This document shows positions 22,489 through 34,241 of a stretch of 64,000 nt of DNA, one piece after another. Numbering within the stretch: position 1 is the stretch's first letter; each line of letters opens with the position of its first letter. Source of the DNA: Amphiduros pacificus (Eukaryota; Annelida; Polychaeta; Phyllodocida; Hesionidae); assembly GCA_949316495.1 (NCBI GenBank), contig OX439004.1, positions 5,628,185-5,692,184 on the forward strand. Reading direction: 5' to 3'. The notes beneath the pieces were generated by a model. The model did not search any database. It worked only from the letters and a program-made list of their open reading frames with translations, and was not told the DNA's origin. The position numbers and the translations under genes were made by a program.

Positions 22489-22560
22489 CACTTAAATGTT
22501 GTAAGTAGAAAAAAAAAGCCAACCTTGCGGGATGGAAATGTCCAAGGCTCGCAGAGGGGG

Positions 22561-23149
22561 TAGCGTGGTTTAGTTCCTTTTGTTGTAAGCTGAGCTAATT
22601 CCAATTAAGATGTTCATCAATTGGCTGCTAAGCTGCGAATGTGCCCCAGTCGCGATTCTATTCCTTTATATACAGATTTGAAATGTTCTAAATGCACATG
22701 CTCAAGTCTGCCACGCTACACTTTATTTGCGCAGTTATTTGAAAGTGAGTACATGATTCGCTCCAAAAACCCAATTGAAATAGACAGCAAAAATCTGCAA
22801 CAATTTGGTCGCTCGCTTCCCATAAAAGACTTTGTCGCTCGACAAATTCTTATATTTGCAATTAAACGTCTAATAAATAGCTATTATATTATATCAATGC
22901 GTGCTGTTTTTTTACAGTCGAAATTGCTGTAAAATTGCAGCAAACGTTGCTGATATTGTACAGTTTCATTTTTAGTGCTGATTTCGATTTAAACATATTT
23001 TTTAATCGCCATTGAACAACAACTTTAGAGCTATATAAAGTTCTTTTGCAGAATGACAAAGTAGATATTTGACAGAGAACCAAGTTATTGTGGAATCATG
23101 ATAAAGGTCAGAAGGACACTTGAGGTGTTGCAGCACATAGCATATACAA
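22561..23149. other. AT-rich spacer, no gene recognised
   Basis: Base composition drops sharply to AT-rich at about 22570, marking the edge of the GC-rich LINE. Nothing recognisable in the remainder. Confidence 0.5.
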
Positions 23150-23830
23150 TCAGAATATTAAAAGTAAAAATAAAGTTATTATAAAAATAATCTGTTGAAT
23201 AATCTTATGAACTGCACCAACAACAATTTTGTCAAGTGATTCATTCTTAGAACCATGTAAAATAGTGTACAAGGTAAACGGTACTTGAACAATTATTTTA
23301 CCATGAAGAAAAGCCCTATGAGTGTTGAAATAAGGACAGGTCAAATAACGACAGACACAATGCAAAGTGTCCTCTTTAGGGTGGCCACACACATAATAAT
23401 CTAGTCTAATATCTAATGTTTAATTATGTGCCACACATAATATGATAAATTTGCACAAGTTGAATAATAGCAAAATCACCTGGAATAAAACCAGACTCAT
23501 TAACGGAGAGCAAACTGTTTTCTCTAAGATAATTATACAAATAGTTAAAAACCAATCTATCAAAAAATTTACCAACACATCTCAGGAGAGAGATTGGCCT
23601 GTAGTTATTCATTTTATCATTTTCATTTTTCTTATTTAAAAGTAATACGTTTGCCCTCTTCCAGCTTCTGGGAAATAGCTATTTAACGAAGTTTGAATAA
23701 TCTTGTTAGGGATGGTGTAATTGTAGAAGCGGTTTCTGTTAACATGTGAGGACTAATGTTATCTGGACCTGTACTTTTTGAAATATCTCAGGAACTCATA
23801 ATGTCCAATACGTCAGTCTCATTACAATTG
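23150..23830 (-). mobile_element. LINE remnant: RT piece and C-terminal piece
   Basis: On the minus strand, 23424-23830 reads through KSTGPDNISPHMLT, RANVLLLN and MNNYRPISLLRCVGKFFDRL to NESGFIPGD, the entry motifs of a LINE reverse transcriptase. The stretch 23150-23392 reads as a Cys/His-containing C-terminal end (EDTLHCVCRYLTCPYFNTHR). The catalytic core between them is missing, so a large internal deletion lies near 23400. Old and non-functional; clade unresolved. Confidence 0.7.
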
Positions 23831-25924
23831 TTATGAATGAACTGTTTTGGGATCTAGTTCAGGAAGATCAGCATATGATGTGCCAAGAGTAGAATTACTA
23901 AAAAAATAACCTAGTAAAAGCATAAGTTTTGCCAGTATTATCATAATAATGGGCTGATTTTCAATTGACCTTTTAGTTTTGAATATTTCATGGTTGGGCT
24001 CAAACAACTGACTTTCAACCTGAAAGTGAACATGTTTTAGCGCTCCAAACGTATAATTCAAGCTGGCCAGTGGGTTCGGCATTAAATGTATGGTGAATCT
24101 TATTTGGTAGTAACGCAACAGGATTATCAGATGGGAATAGTCCGATCACGAAAAGCACGAAACATAGCCCTATCACACTCATAACATAATGGTATCCGTC
24201 ACACACATAACATAGTCCTATTTATGACATGCAAAACATAGTCCTGTCACACACAAACATACTATTTTGACTAATTTCCATATTCTTGTTGATTCTCTAG
24301 ATATAATAATAACTTTCAATAGACTAGCTAAACGATATATGATATCTATCAAAATGCGATTTATCATAAACCAAAAGCAACTTCTTTAATTTGCTTCATA
24401 GAACAATGCAATCTCAAATGAGAAACACCACACTGACAGTGTCACCACAACACACATCACAGCCACGGGCAAGCAAATAGACATACGCTTCTCATGATCA
24501 ATCCAATCCCGGTATCATTCAGATATTGTAGACGTTCAGTTTGGATTTACCCTGTAACCATGTTGGAACAATATATTAGATTACCATGTTAATACGCCAA
24601 AGGAATGAATGTACACAGAAACTCAACACCCCTCCCCTTTTAAAATCTTAGTCTGGGATACGTTGAAGCAATCAAAGCTGAAAAAACATTGCCATAATAC
24701 AAATAATGCTTGGAAATTCTAGCAGCAGTATGGTTAGGTGAGACAGGCTTTATTAATGTACAAAGATAAACGTGGTGGAGAGCAATTAATACCATCTGTA
24801 ATGGATTATTTCTTCATTAATGCTGCCAAAGATTGTAATGTCTTTTCTAGTTCAGTACCTTCCTGCAACATGCACGGAAAACAAATTACACCTTACATGG
24901 CAATATGTTTATTATTAATTTTCCGCTGGATTTAAGAATAAAATCATGAAAGTACAAAATGTGCCAACAGCGTTTCAAGGATTATGTTTGAAGTACATGA
25001 CATAGGAATTATTTGTTAAAGTATTAATCAAGAATTATTAATCAAGATTTATGTTGCTCTGCCCAATAGGTCATAAGAAAGATTTACGCAATATTTCCTG
25101 ATCAAAATAAACGATAGATCCAGTTTCGTCTTGAATAAATAAAACAAAACATTGATCAGTAATATCAAAGCATTCATGAAACCACAGAGTTCAAATGCAA
25201 TATTACAGAGGTTCAGGGCGTGTTTGCATGATATGTGGCCATGAAACTGTGATACAAGCAAGCTATCTCACTAAAATCAACTAAAACACACTGATCATGG
25301 TTATTGTGTTTTGCGGAAAGTGCAAGTACTACTTGTACTCTTTTGACCACCAGGTGATCACATGTATACAATCATGTGACCTCTATTGTGGTCTGTCAGG
25401 GTGTTAGTCCTGTACCAATGGACAAACATCAATGGACAAACAGTAAACAGTAAACAGCTCTGTAAGCTAAATCACTCCATTGTCCCAATCTGAAGAGGCC
25501 CTACTGTTAGCAAGACTTTATTTAGCAGGTGTTTGCACAAGATCACTGGTCAGCTAAACAAAGTTTGTCGCCAAAGTGTCCAATGGATAATTTGGATTTT
25601 AGCAGAAAACACATCCACTATCAACTGACACAGAAGTTTATGCAGGGGAAACACGGTGGGTAATAACATTTGAAATGTTTAGGGTATAGATATTTATATT
25701 ATGCAAGGGAAAAGTGCTTTAAAACCTAATTCCATGAATGCTTTAAGCATCTGCTTACTTTAATGCTGTATGGCTTGTGATTTGATTAAGGATACATATC
25801 TCTTTGTGCAATTACATCAATCCTGATAAATAATTAGATAAACAAGTCTTTTTCTCATTAAAGTATGTAAAACTGGCAGATAAGAGGGGTATATTTGCAA
25901 ATGTGTTAGAGAAGCTTCCTCCCC
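23831..25924. other. AT-rich intergenic stretch
   Basis: No recognisable gene. A weak tandem of about 46 bp with ACATAGYCCTATCACACAC lies at 24150-24255. Short AACAGTAAACAGTAAACAG-type slippage is seen at 25435-25460. Confidence 0.5.
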
Positions 25925-26095
25925 TGCTACAATTCCCCGTGACTGAAGGTTTAACCTGTTGTTCTTTGGAATTCGTGTCAAGGACCTGCGGTATGAAAAT
26001 TCAGTGAGGCAGCACTTTATCTGCCTCAAGTAAATATCTTCGTGAAATAGCCTGAATAATGTTGAAAGTGCCATAAACCTCAAACAAACCCCAAA
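25925..26095 (+). mobile_element. SINE-1 fragment, 5' truncated and diverged
   Basis: Matches the second half of the SINE-1 body: GTCAAGGACCTGCG, ATTCAGTGAGGCAGCACT, ATAATGTTGAAAGTG and a short CAAACAAACCCC tail. The tRNA-like head is missing. Confidence 0.8.
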
Positions 26096-27129
26096 TTATA
26101 TGAACATACCAAAACATAATCTGTTAACTGACACCTGAACCTGTCAAGATGGTCCAAAGGTATGAAATACACTGGCAATCAATTGTTATTGAATCGCACA
26201 TTTCATGTTTCCCATCGCACACAACTATGAGAGGTAATACTTTAATATGGCCACACCATTTTACATTTCACAATTTCACTACACAACTTAGCATCATCAA
26301 CATCAGTGAAACAGCCACACTTGACGAACAGATATACAGGTGACAGGTAGAGACATTCACAAACAGCGATTTATTGAATTAATAAAAAATGTACAAAAGG
26401 CCATTAAGCTGGAACACAGACAGACATTAAATCCGAGCCGGAGGCATTTGTCTCAATCAAATAATTCTTTGAAAAATGATAATTTGATAAAAAAAATCAG
26501 CAGACAGATTTATTGGAATTTAACTTCCTAATAGAAGGATTACTCTTCCCACCTCTTACATTTCTGTCATCCTCTTTTGGAACCACTAATGCAAGGAAAA
26601 TACAGACGAAGGTCTCAAAAGATATAATATTTCACACAGCAGTGACATGGTGCAAATGTGACTGGGGTATAAGTTGATAGCTTTGCCAGTGGGTGGGACA
26701 TGTCTCAGAAGAAGGTGAGATGCCTGTCTCCCATGAGAAAGGTCCATGGTTCACAACTGTGCATTTTGTGATGCGTTGATCTCAGACACCTTTTCTTGTT
26801 TTGTGAAAAGGTTAGCCGATTCTGGACCTCATTCATTCTATGGTGGAATAGGCTATCTGATACCAACATTAAATCTTGAAAGTAATATATGATATACAAG
26901 TAATATATAAAGTTTTAAAGTATTGTATTGTAACAACCAAATATTACATTACCAAGCTGAGAATGTATGGAAACAATAATATACATTTTTATAAACTCCT
27001 ATAAGAATTCAAATACAAGGTCGAAAGCTATGTATAGAGATATACACCACATCTTGTGAATCTTGAGAAATTCAGCTTTGTTTTTGAAAGCTTTGACTGC
27101 CACTTTCAGTGATATTGTACACCTTTATT
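26096..27129. other. AT-rich intergenic stretch
   Basis: Short ORFs only; nothing recognised. Confidence 0.45.
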
Positions 27130-27200
27130 TATAATTGTCATGAATAAAGCTCGATTTGCAACATGAAGGTTCATGGTTCAAATCCCGATTGAGAAAAATA
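27130..27200 (+). repeat. tRNA-like SINE head fragment
   Basis: Contains a B box (GGTTCAAATCCC) after CATGAAGGTTCAT, with GAGAAAAATACTTTTTTCA downstream. This resembles the head-body joint of the SINE-2 family. No intact A box was seen. Confidence 0.45.
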
Positions 27201-27269
27201 CTTTTTTCAAACTGAAGATAGCATCATCATAATGTCGGCCGAATTAAATAATATGACCATGTTACCCCC

Positions 27270-27690
27270 ATTTTATTAGAATTGCATTGTTTGTCTGAAT
27301 CGGCGAGGATTGAGTTTAAAATATTGCTTTTAGTTTGGAAGAATTTACATAATATGGCTCTAATTTATTTGAAGGAGTTTATTAGGTGTGAGCTTAGTAA
27401 TAGGGAAATCAAACCAGAAATTAGAATTGACAGTCCCTACTGTTAATCCTAAGAGCTATGGTGAAATAACCTTCTAATATGCAGCCCTTATGTTATGGAA
27501 TAGTTTACCCATTAAGATTAAGGGATGTAGAAAATTAACACCTTTAAAAATCATCTTAAGACGTTTTTATTTCATAAATATTACAAAAGTGGCCATAACG
27601 AGCAAGCTATGCTTCGTGTATGCGCTGTATATAAATATATTGTTGTTGTTGTTATTGTTTTTGTTGTTGTTGTTTTGTTTTTTTAGTCCA
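27270..27690 (+). mobile_element. L2-like LINE 3'-end remnant
   Basis: Reads in pieces as the last part of an L2-type protein: RIEFKILLLVWKNLHNMA, YLKEFIRCELSNREIKP, then ALMLWNSLPIKIKGCRKLT and FKIILRRF-like sequence. It ends GCGCTGTATATAAATAT followed by a (TTG)n tail. This is the same organisation as the C-terminus of the LINE at 1-3413. Truncated, with stops. Confidence 0.75.
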
Positions 27691-29934
27691 GCACCCTTCA
27701 ATATTCAAAATTCTCCCATCCCTGTCACATGAAGGTTGCGCTTGTCATTTAATTAAATGTACTTGTAATATCAATGAGCAAACAACATCCACATTAATAT
27801 ATCAAAAATGTATCTCGGCTTGGACATCTCAGTTACTTGATACCCTTTTTGAGAGAATTCAGATAGAATAACCTTTGTCTCAGAAATCATTAATGGCAAA
27901 AAATTAAATACAGTACTGTTTGCTATTGCCACTAAACATTAAGATATCATGATATGTTTTTTTTCTTCATAAATGTGTATTTTTGAAATTCACAAGGCCA
28001 ATTTTCAACATTTATCGTTATCTGACGAATAAAATTCCATATCATAATGTAAAAATGTCAAAAAGGAATTTAATGACAAACCCTCAAAAATAGTTTTTAC
28101 TTAATTAGCAATTTTAGATCATAGTGTTAATATAGATTATAGAACAATTTACAGATGTAAATATTTGGCCACAATCGAGAAGAGAATTAATTTTAACTAA
28201 AAAGAGTGGTTTCGATTCTTACAGCAGTGTTACTTTCACATTGGTTAAAAGGTTCGAAAGTCAACCTGATATGGCCATAGTCACTGAAAAGGTCGTAAAC
28301 ACGCCATTGCAATAACAAGAAGACATTGTTCTGGCTTAACAAAACCTTGCCAGATTTAGATTCAGTATAGCAATAATTCAAATAAGGTTTTAGATTATAT
28401 CATAATAATAGAAATATAGAATATAGAAATATAGAAATATTGAATAGAAATATAGATTAGCATAGTTGATCTTGTTAATTTGTTTACTGACACAACCGTT
28501 ATGCATAAAAGCAGTGATAATGAGGGCGAAAAACAAGGGCAAAGCAGTAACTCATACGTATGATGCTTAAATCACGCTACTTCTCGGGCACACCATGGCC
28601 CTAATTGTATATGGATAGCTGCAATTGTCCAAATTATATGACACCAGAAAACGTGGTTCCTTTTGGTCATATGTGTTATGCGACATCACAACCTGAAGGA
28701 CAAATTGACTCCTTCCAAATAGTACATGCACCTCACAGCGAGGTGACCATTGTTATTCAATCAGTTGGCTCTGTTTTTGTTCATCTCATCTTATGCCTCC
28801 ATAGAACAGCTTGGCCCTCAAGTTTGTTTCAATCCATTCTTCTGCAACATGTCTTCATGGAAGGAAGACTTGTGAGTGTAGTATTAATTACAAAGAGCCA
28901 TACAGATGCAAGCTAAAATGTGTAAGCATGTCATAGCAAATACAGCCTAAAGAGATATAATGACATTCTTGTCTCAAAACGCTTCCGAATCCTGCTTGAA
29001 AAACTCAACCTTTCTTGCTCATCAGGAGGCCCCTGTCCCATATTTAGAACCTTTCTTCGATACATGTCATCTATAAAATCATTTTTTGTGGTGAGCAATA
29101 TTTTTCACTTCCTTCCAAGTCAATTCCTTGTTATAATCCAACATTACGTGTTTTTTCCTTAAGCCAACATACCTGACAAAAAGAGGAAAGTCTCAGGTAA
29201 GGGTACCGTAGTTAGAGATTAAAAATATGAGCTGGCGTCCTGCTGGGAACACTTGCTTACTGAGATTAGTACTCAGATTAGTGGGGTGTGTAGTCACTTT
29301 CACATGTCAAAAATAGTGGGCAAATCACTGTACACACATCTGAGCATTATTACTACACATGTTTCTTATTCAAATTGTGGTTTTATTTGACAATTAAAAT
29401 AATGATTGCAATATTTGAATTTATTTCAAATATAGAAATTCTAATTCTATATTGTTAGTAGTGTTTAAACAACTGTGAAACTAGAGAACTTTTAGAGGTA
29501 TCGACACCATTTCCAAGAGGTGATCTTTGCACATATGAGTACATGCATTGTTGGCTGATCTTACTGGACAAAAGAGAAATGCACATACAGGTGACATGTG
29601 ACCTGTTGATTTCCATCCTGTCAGTGACTGATATGGTCAAATATTGACAACTACACATTTTGAAGATCTTGAAAATTGTTTTGAAATATATAATATAACA
29701 ATCTGATTGAATGTATTTAAGAATGAGCATTGTTCGCAGGTATGTTTTAAGTGTTGATGAATTGTAACAACACCTTAGATAGGTACAGTCCATGTTTATT
29801 TTTAAATGTGGAAATGTTGAGTGAGCAATCCTGCCATGAGAAAAGGTCAAAGCATATCATCAGACCTGTGAGACACATAATAATGCTGAAACATTGGGAA
29901 CTATTGCATCGCACTGGATTCATTCAGAGATGCT
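27691..29934. other. AT-rich intergenic stretch
   Basis: No gene. AGAAATATAG-type slippage occurs at 28410-28460. The longest ORFs (28605-28916 plus, 29455-29850 minus) have no recognisable domain. Confidence 0.45.
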
Positions 29935-32323
29935 CAAGGTTGGCCTCTTGATCAACTTACTCGAAGTTTAAAATCTATGATAAATTCTTGAAATTGGATC
30001 CATGTTATAATTCATTTTTTTCTAAACTGAAATAAAATTGGAATATGAAGATTTCATATTTGTTTTCTGCATATAACTACTATTTTTTATATTTTCTATG
30101 TTGGCAAAAAACATATTCAGTTCTATATGTTCTGACATGCATATTGCTCAAATATAGTCTATGTTTGCAAAATAAAATAATAAAAATTATATTCTTCTGA
30201 TATGCAAATTGCTTAATAAGAACTCCAATATAAAGATTTCATTTTTTGGGGGGTATCAAATCATTTCTATTATTTTATATTCTTCTGCATTTGCAACAGA
30301 CAAATCAATTTATGTTTACTAAAGTACCGTATTTACTCGTATATAAGACGAGGTTTTTTTCCAAAAACTCTTAGTTAATGTTTAGGGGGTCGTCTTATAC
30401 ACGAGAGCAGTCTTATACTCGAGTATTTACGGTAAAACGTAAATACGGTAAAACGTAAATACGATGTTCAAATTTTCGAAATAACGAATATCAGACGTAG
30501 CAGATAGATTTTAATTGCGTTTTAAATGATAAATAAAGGTATTTACCCAATATTATTGATCTATTATTTCAAAACGCTTTGTTTTGACTTTGTTCTCACT
30601 GATTCCAATTATCAGCGTTCAGTTTTGCGTTTCGTCATTGTCTCCACTGCTTTGAGTCGTGTCTTCCCTTTTTGATTGCGTTTTAAATGATAAATAAAGG
30701 TATTTACCCAATATTATCACAAATTGTTCGAGAACAGAACAAAACCATCAATCCATTTAAAACGCAATTAAAATCGATCCACGTGTGAAAGCATTTCTGT
30801 CAACAAGGGAAGACACGACTCAAAGCAGTGGAAACAAACTGTGAACGCTGATAATTGGTATCAGTGAAAATTTACTAATTTTCACACCACATCAAAGGCA
30901 GAATTGAATTGTGCGATATATTTAAATATTCTTAATAATTTTAACAGACATAGAAGTAAAACGTAAATACGATGTCCGTGACGTAGCGGAGCGTTTGGCC
31001 ACGTGACTGACAAGTCATGTGATCATTGACTTTGCAGATTTGCCACAGAATTTACCGGATCGATTTTAATTGCGTTTTAAACGATAAATAAAGGTATTTA
31101 CCCAATATATTTGGTCTATTATTGCATTTCGTCATTGTCTCCACTGCTTTGAGTTCGTGCTAAAAACAAGAGCTTCTTCCCGTCACTTCCGCCTTTCAAA
31201 ATTGCGACCACGTGTTGCGTTGAGTCGTGTCTTCCCTTCTTGACAAATGCCTTCACACGTGGATCGATTTTAATTGCGTTTTAAATGATAAATAAAAGTA
31301 TATACCCAACATTAACACAAAATATGCCTTGCAGGTCGAGAACAGAACAAAACCATTCATCCATTTAAATGCATTACGCAATACGAGGTCGTCATTTTAA
31401 AAAGCGGGAGTGACGGGGACAAGCTCTTATTTTTGGCGCGAAAACAAATGGAGTGTATCAACTCGCATTGAAAAATTTAATATATTGCGCAACGATGGAT
31501 CCCTGGCTTCTCTTCGTGTTGCCGCACATCAAATTTACCGTGTTCCGCACATCGAATTTCTGTCCAAGCGGGAAGACACGACTCAAAGCAGTAGAAACAA
31601 TGACGAAATGCATTATTTGTGATAATATTGGGTAAATACCTTTATTTATCAGATCATTTGAAATGCAATTAACGCTTTGTTTCGACTTTGTTCTCACTGA
31701 TTCCAATTATCAGCGTTCACAGTTTTGCGTTTCGTCATTGTCCCCACTGCTTTGAGTCGTGTCTTCCCGCTTGGACAGAAATGCTTTCACACGTGGATCG
31801 ATTTTAATTGCGTTTTAAATGGATTGATGGTTTTGTTCTGTTCTCGAACAATTTGTGATAATATTGGGTAAATACCTTTATTTATCATTTAAAACGCAAT
31901 TAAAATCGATCAGCTACATTTGATATTCGTTATTTCGAAAATATGAACATCGTATTTACGTTTTACCGTAATTACTCGTGTATAAGACGGCTAATATCTT
32001 ATATTTTAAGCATATTTACGTTTCACTTTTAAAATGACCGCCAAGCTTCAGCTTAAGCTTGAATGGTAGCAGAGCCGATATCTCTTGAAAAACCAACTCG
32101 TCTTATATTCGGAAATCGTTTTTTTCAAGTAAAAAAACCTCAATTTTGGGGGGTCGTCTTACACACGAGTCGTCTTATACACGAGTAAATACGGTACATA
32201 TCACTCAAACAGATATTAAGATTTCACCTTCAGCATGAAAATAATACTTTTCCCAACCAGGATTCGAACCTTGGACCTTTAGCATAGAAGACAGACATCT
32301 TAACCACTGAGCCATGTATCACC
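29935..32323 (-). mobile_element. Long tRNA-derived SINE (SINE-2), interrupted by a composite foldback
   Basis: Read on the minus strand, a tRNA-like head lies at 32252-32323 (A box TGGCTCAGTGG at 32304-32314, B box GGTTCGAATCC at 32260-32270). A body module containing TGAAATCTT and GAGTGATATG follows. After the foldback at 30327-32194 the body resumes with two modules containing ATGCATATTGCTCAAATA, TTTCTATGTTTGCAAAA and TGAAGATTTCATATTTG in plus-strand spelling. It ends in the family terminus AAGGTTGGCCTC..ACTTACTCGAAG (29938-29967). Confidence 0.65.
30327..32194. mobile_element. Composite foldback: two inverted TIR elements around a 1.5-kb palindromic core
   Basis: Outer ends are inverted: CCGTATTTACTCGTATATAA on the left, and the reverse complement of CCGTATTTACTCGTGTATAA on the right. 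Each side is itself a small inverted-repeat element flanked by TA (30327-30432, 106 bp; 31966-32194, 229 bp). The core between them (30433-31965) contains many direct and inverted copies of two modules: TTTTAATTGCGTTTTAAATG and CACTGCTTTGAGTCGTGTCT. The flanking TA at 30325-30326 and 32195-32196 would fit a TA target duplication. No transposase is visible; superfamily unknown. Confidence 0.8.
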
Positions 32324-32389
32324 CTTTGTCAGTACTGTAGAAAACTTGGAGTCACAGCATTGTATGAAAATTAAAATTGTTCCATTTCT

Positions 32390-32777
32390 TTGCTAATAAA
32401 GACATTTTATTTTATTTTTTTGTATTTTCTCCATTTTGACAATTTGCAAAAAAAAAAAAACAAAAGAAAAAACAAAAGAAAAACACATTTTGTTTGCTCT
32501 GACTTTCATTCTGCTCTAAAAAGACCCCAACATAAAGATTTCACCTTTGAAGATTTCATCTTTGTTTATTGTATCATCATTATTTTTTAAAATTTCTATC
32601 AAAATAAAAAATGTTTCAATTCTATATGTTCTGATGTGCATGTTTGCGAAAATAAAACTTCAAAATGAAGATTTCAGTTTCAGCATGAATAAAAAAATAT
32701 ATATATTGTTCCCGGTGGGAATTGAACCCCAGACCTTAAGCATGTGAGACAGATATCTTACCCACTGAGCCATGTTG
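32390..32777 (-). mobile_element. SINE-2 copy with tRNA-like head
   Basis: Minus-strand head at 32705-32777 with A box TGGCTCAGTGG (32762-32772) and B box GGTTCAATTCC (32718-32728). The body follows with CATGCTGAAAC, TGAAATCTTCATTTTGAAG and GCACATCAGAACATATAGAA modules. An A-rich tract sits at 32446-32490. Confidence 0.7.
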
Positions 32778-32849
32778 ATTAGTATGATTTGACCTTCTCA
32801 CTGGTAAATCACACAAATAGTCAACATATTTATCACTTGATCAAGTTAT

Positions 32850-33140
32850 TTTTATGAAGGGATATTCCGTTATTTCACACAACAGCCTAAATTAAATTTA
32901 TAGAGTAAAATTTTCCAAAAATATGTTTGTCTAAGATGATATCAATAGTAATGCAAATCGATAAAAAGAAACAGATATCTATAACTCATCTCTCATTTAA
33001 ATCTAACCATTTTCTAGTTGATTCTCTGTAGGTAGGTATATAAGGTTAGCATGTAGTAATTTATATTGAATATGAGGTGTGTCATATAATGTCCATACAC
33101 ATTTTATATATTTAACTCGAAAACATAAAACAGAGAATTG
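32850..33140 (+). repeat. Left arm of a ~250-bp inverted repeat pair
   Basis: Its reverse complement aligns with 40130-40365. Shared blocks in order include CAGCCTAA.TTAAATTTATAG, TCTAAGATGATATCA.AAGTA, GTTGATTCTCTGTAGGTAG and GAATATGAGGTG.GTCATATA. The pair flanks the 37-bp minisatellite and the LINE at 34242-40053. It is probably two members of one dispersed family. Confidence 0.75.
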
Positions 33141-33659
33141 AAATTAGGCAAAGAAAATCAGTTACTGGAGTGGTGCACATTTTTCTGGAGAAGTCATATG
33201 GAAAGTAGTTCGGTAAGATGTTAATTTCATAGGGAGTTAATGTGTTAATATGTACTCAATGAGTTCACTCATAACAGAAATCAAGATGGCCGAATGTTGG
33301 TTGAGAAAGTGCTTGATTTCTCTTAAGGGGAGTACACGTCATGAACCAAGTATGGGTATTTTACAGTCAGTCCAAAATCAACCTATGACAGGTATATTAG
33401 TGCTCAATGTCCAAATCAGAAAAGGAGAAGGATTCAGGATTTTACGTTGTCATTGTCACCTGATCTGGGCCAGATTTACTTATTATTTAGCATCTCAATA
33501 GACTTTGTGGTGTATACAATTTTAAAATTGTAAATACATAATAGGAAGCTCAGGTGCTTATCTAAATGTAATTATGCATTGTTATATTACAGTTTAAATC
33601 GAAAATAAAGAATCCAACTGAATTTCATTTCATATAACATAAAACAATATAATAAATAC
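33141..33659. other. AT-rich spacer, no gene recognised
   Basis: Only a short unrecognised ORF (33250-33501). Confidence 0.45.
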
Positions 33660-33850
33660 TCAAGGTTGGCCTCGAGGCTAACTTACTCGAAGTTCAAAAT
33701 ACTTTATTAAAACAGCTTTGTAAACTCCATTTAATAGTTTATTTGCAAGTGTTTCTGAGCTTCGCAAATCACTCAAATAAAACCTGATACGAATATTTCA
33801 TCTTTGTTTTCTGAATAAGGTTTTCAAAGAAATAAATCATTTCCAAAGGT
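33660..33850 (-). mobile_element. SINE-2 3' part, running into the minisatellite
   Basis: Contains the family terminus AAGGTTGGCCTCGAGGCTAA and CTTACTCGAAGTTC, then ATCACTCAAATAAAACCTGA and ATTTCATCTTTGTTTTCTGA. It leads directly into the 37-bp repeats, whose GGTCCTGACACTCA...GCTCAAATAAAA looks like an amplified piece of the same body. Confidence 0.65.
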
Positions 33851-34241
33851 CCTGACACTCAGAACGCTCAAATAAAATGACAAAGGTCCTGACACTCACA
33901 ACACTCAAATAAAATGACAAAGGTCCTGACACTCAGAACGCTCAAATAAAATGACAAAGGTCCTGACACTCACAACACTCAAATAAAATGACAAAGGTCC
34001 TGACACTCAGAACGCTCAAATAAAATGACAAAGGTCCTGACACTCACAACACTCAAATAAAATGACAAAGGTCCTGACACTCAGAACGCTCAAATAAAAT
34101 GACAAAGGTCCTGACACTCACAACACTCAAATAAAATGACAAAGGTCCTGACACTCAGACCGCTCAAATAAAATGACAAAGGTCCTGACACTCACAACAC
34201 TCAAATAAAATGACAAAGGTCCTGACACTCAGAACACTCAA
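33851..34241. repeat. 37-bp minisatellite with alternating A/B units (left part)
   Basis: About ten and a half 37-bp units of the form AAAGGTCCTGACACTCA + (GAACG or CAACA) + CTCAAATAAAATGAC. The two variants alternate almost strictly, so the true period is a 74-bp dimer. The array continues at 40054-40117 on the far side of the inserted LINE. Confidence 0.95.

Larger units (their letters stand above)
15965..22560 (-). mobile_element. GC-rich I-superfamily LINE, nearly full length (LINE-B)
   Basis: Reading on the minus strand: ORF1 with proline/threonine-rich N-terminus, RNA-binding core and zinc knuckles (20379-22488), a Gln/Pro-rich tail (19750-20400), then ORF2 with endonuclease, reverse transcriptase and RNase H. 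The 3' end carries a short (ATTC)n tail at 15965-15977, the same tail type as the LINE at 34242-40053. RNase H after RT places it in the I superfamily. It is interrupted by two in-frame stops, frameshifts near 20400 and 17250, and a break near 16590. Base composition is markedly GC-richer than the surroundings. No target duplication was identified. Confidence 0.88.

Noticed and set aside
29455-29850. 131-codon minus-strand ORF
   Set aside because: No motif, AT-rich chance ORF.
33851-34241. CRISPR-like regular array
   Set aside because: Units are contiguous without unique spacers and the context is eukaryotic; it is a minisatellite.
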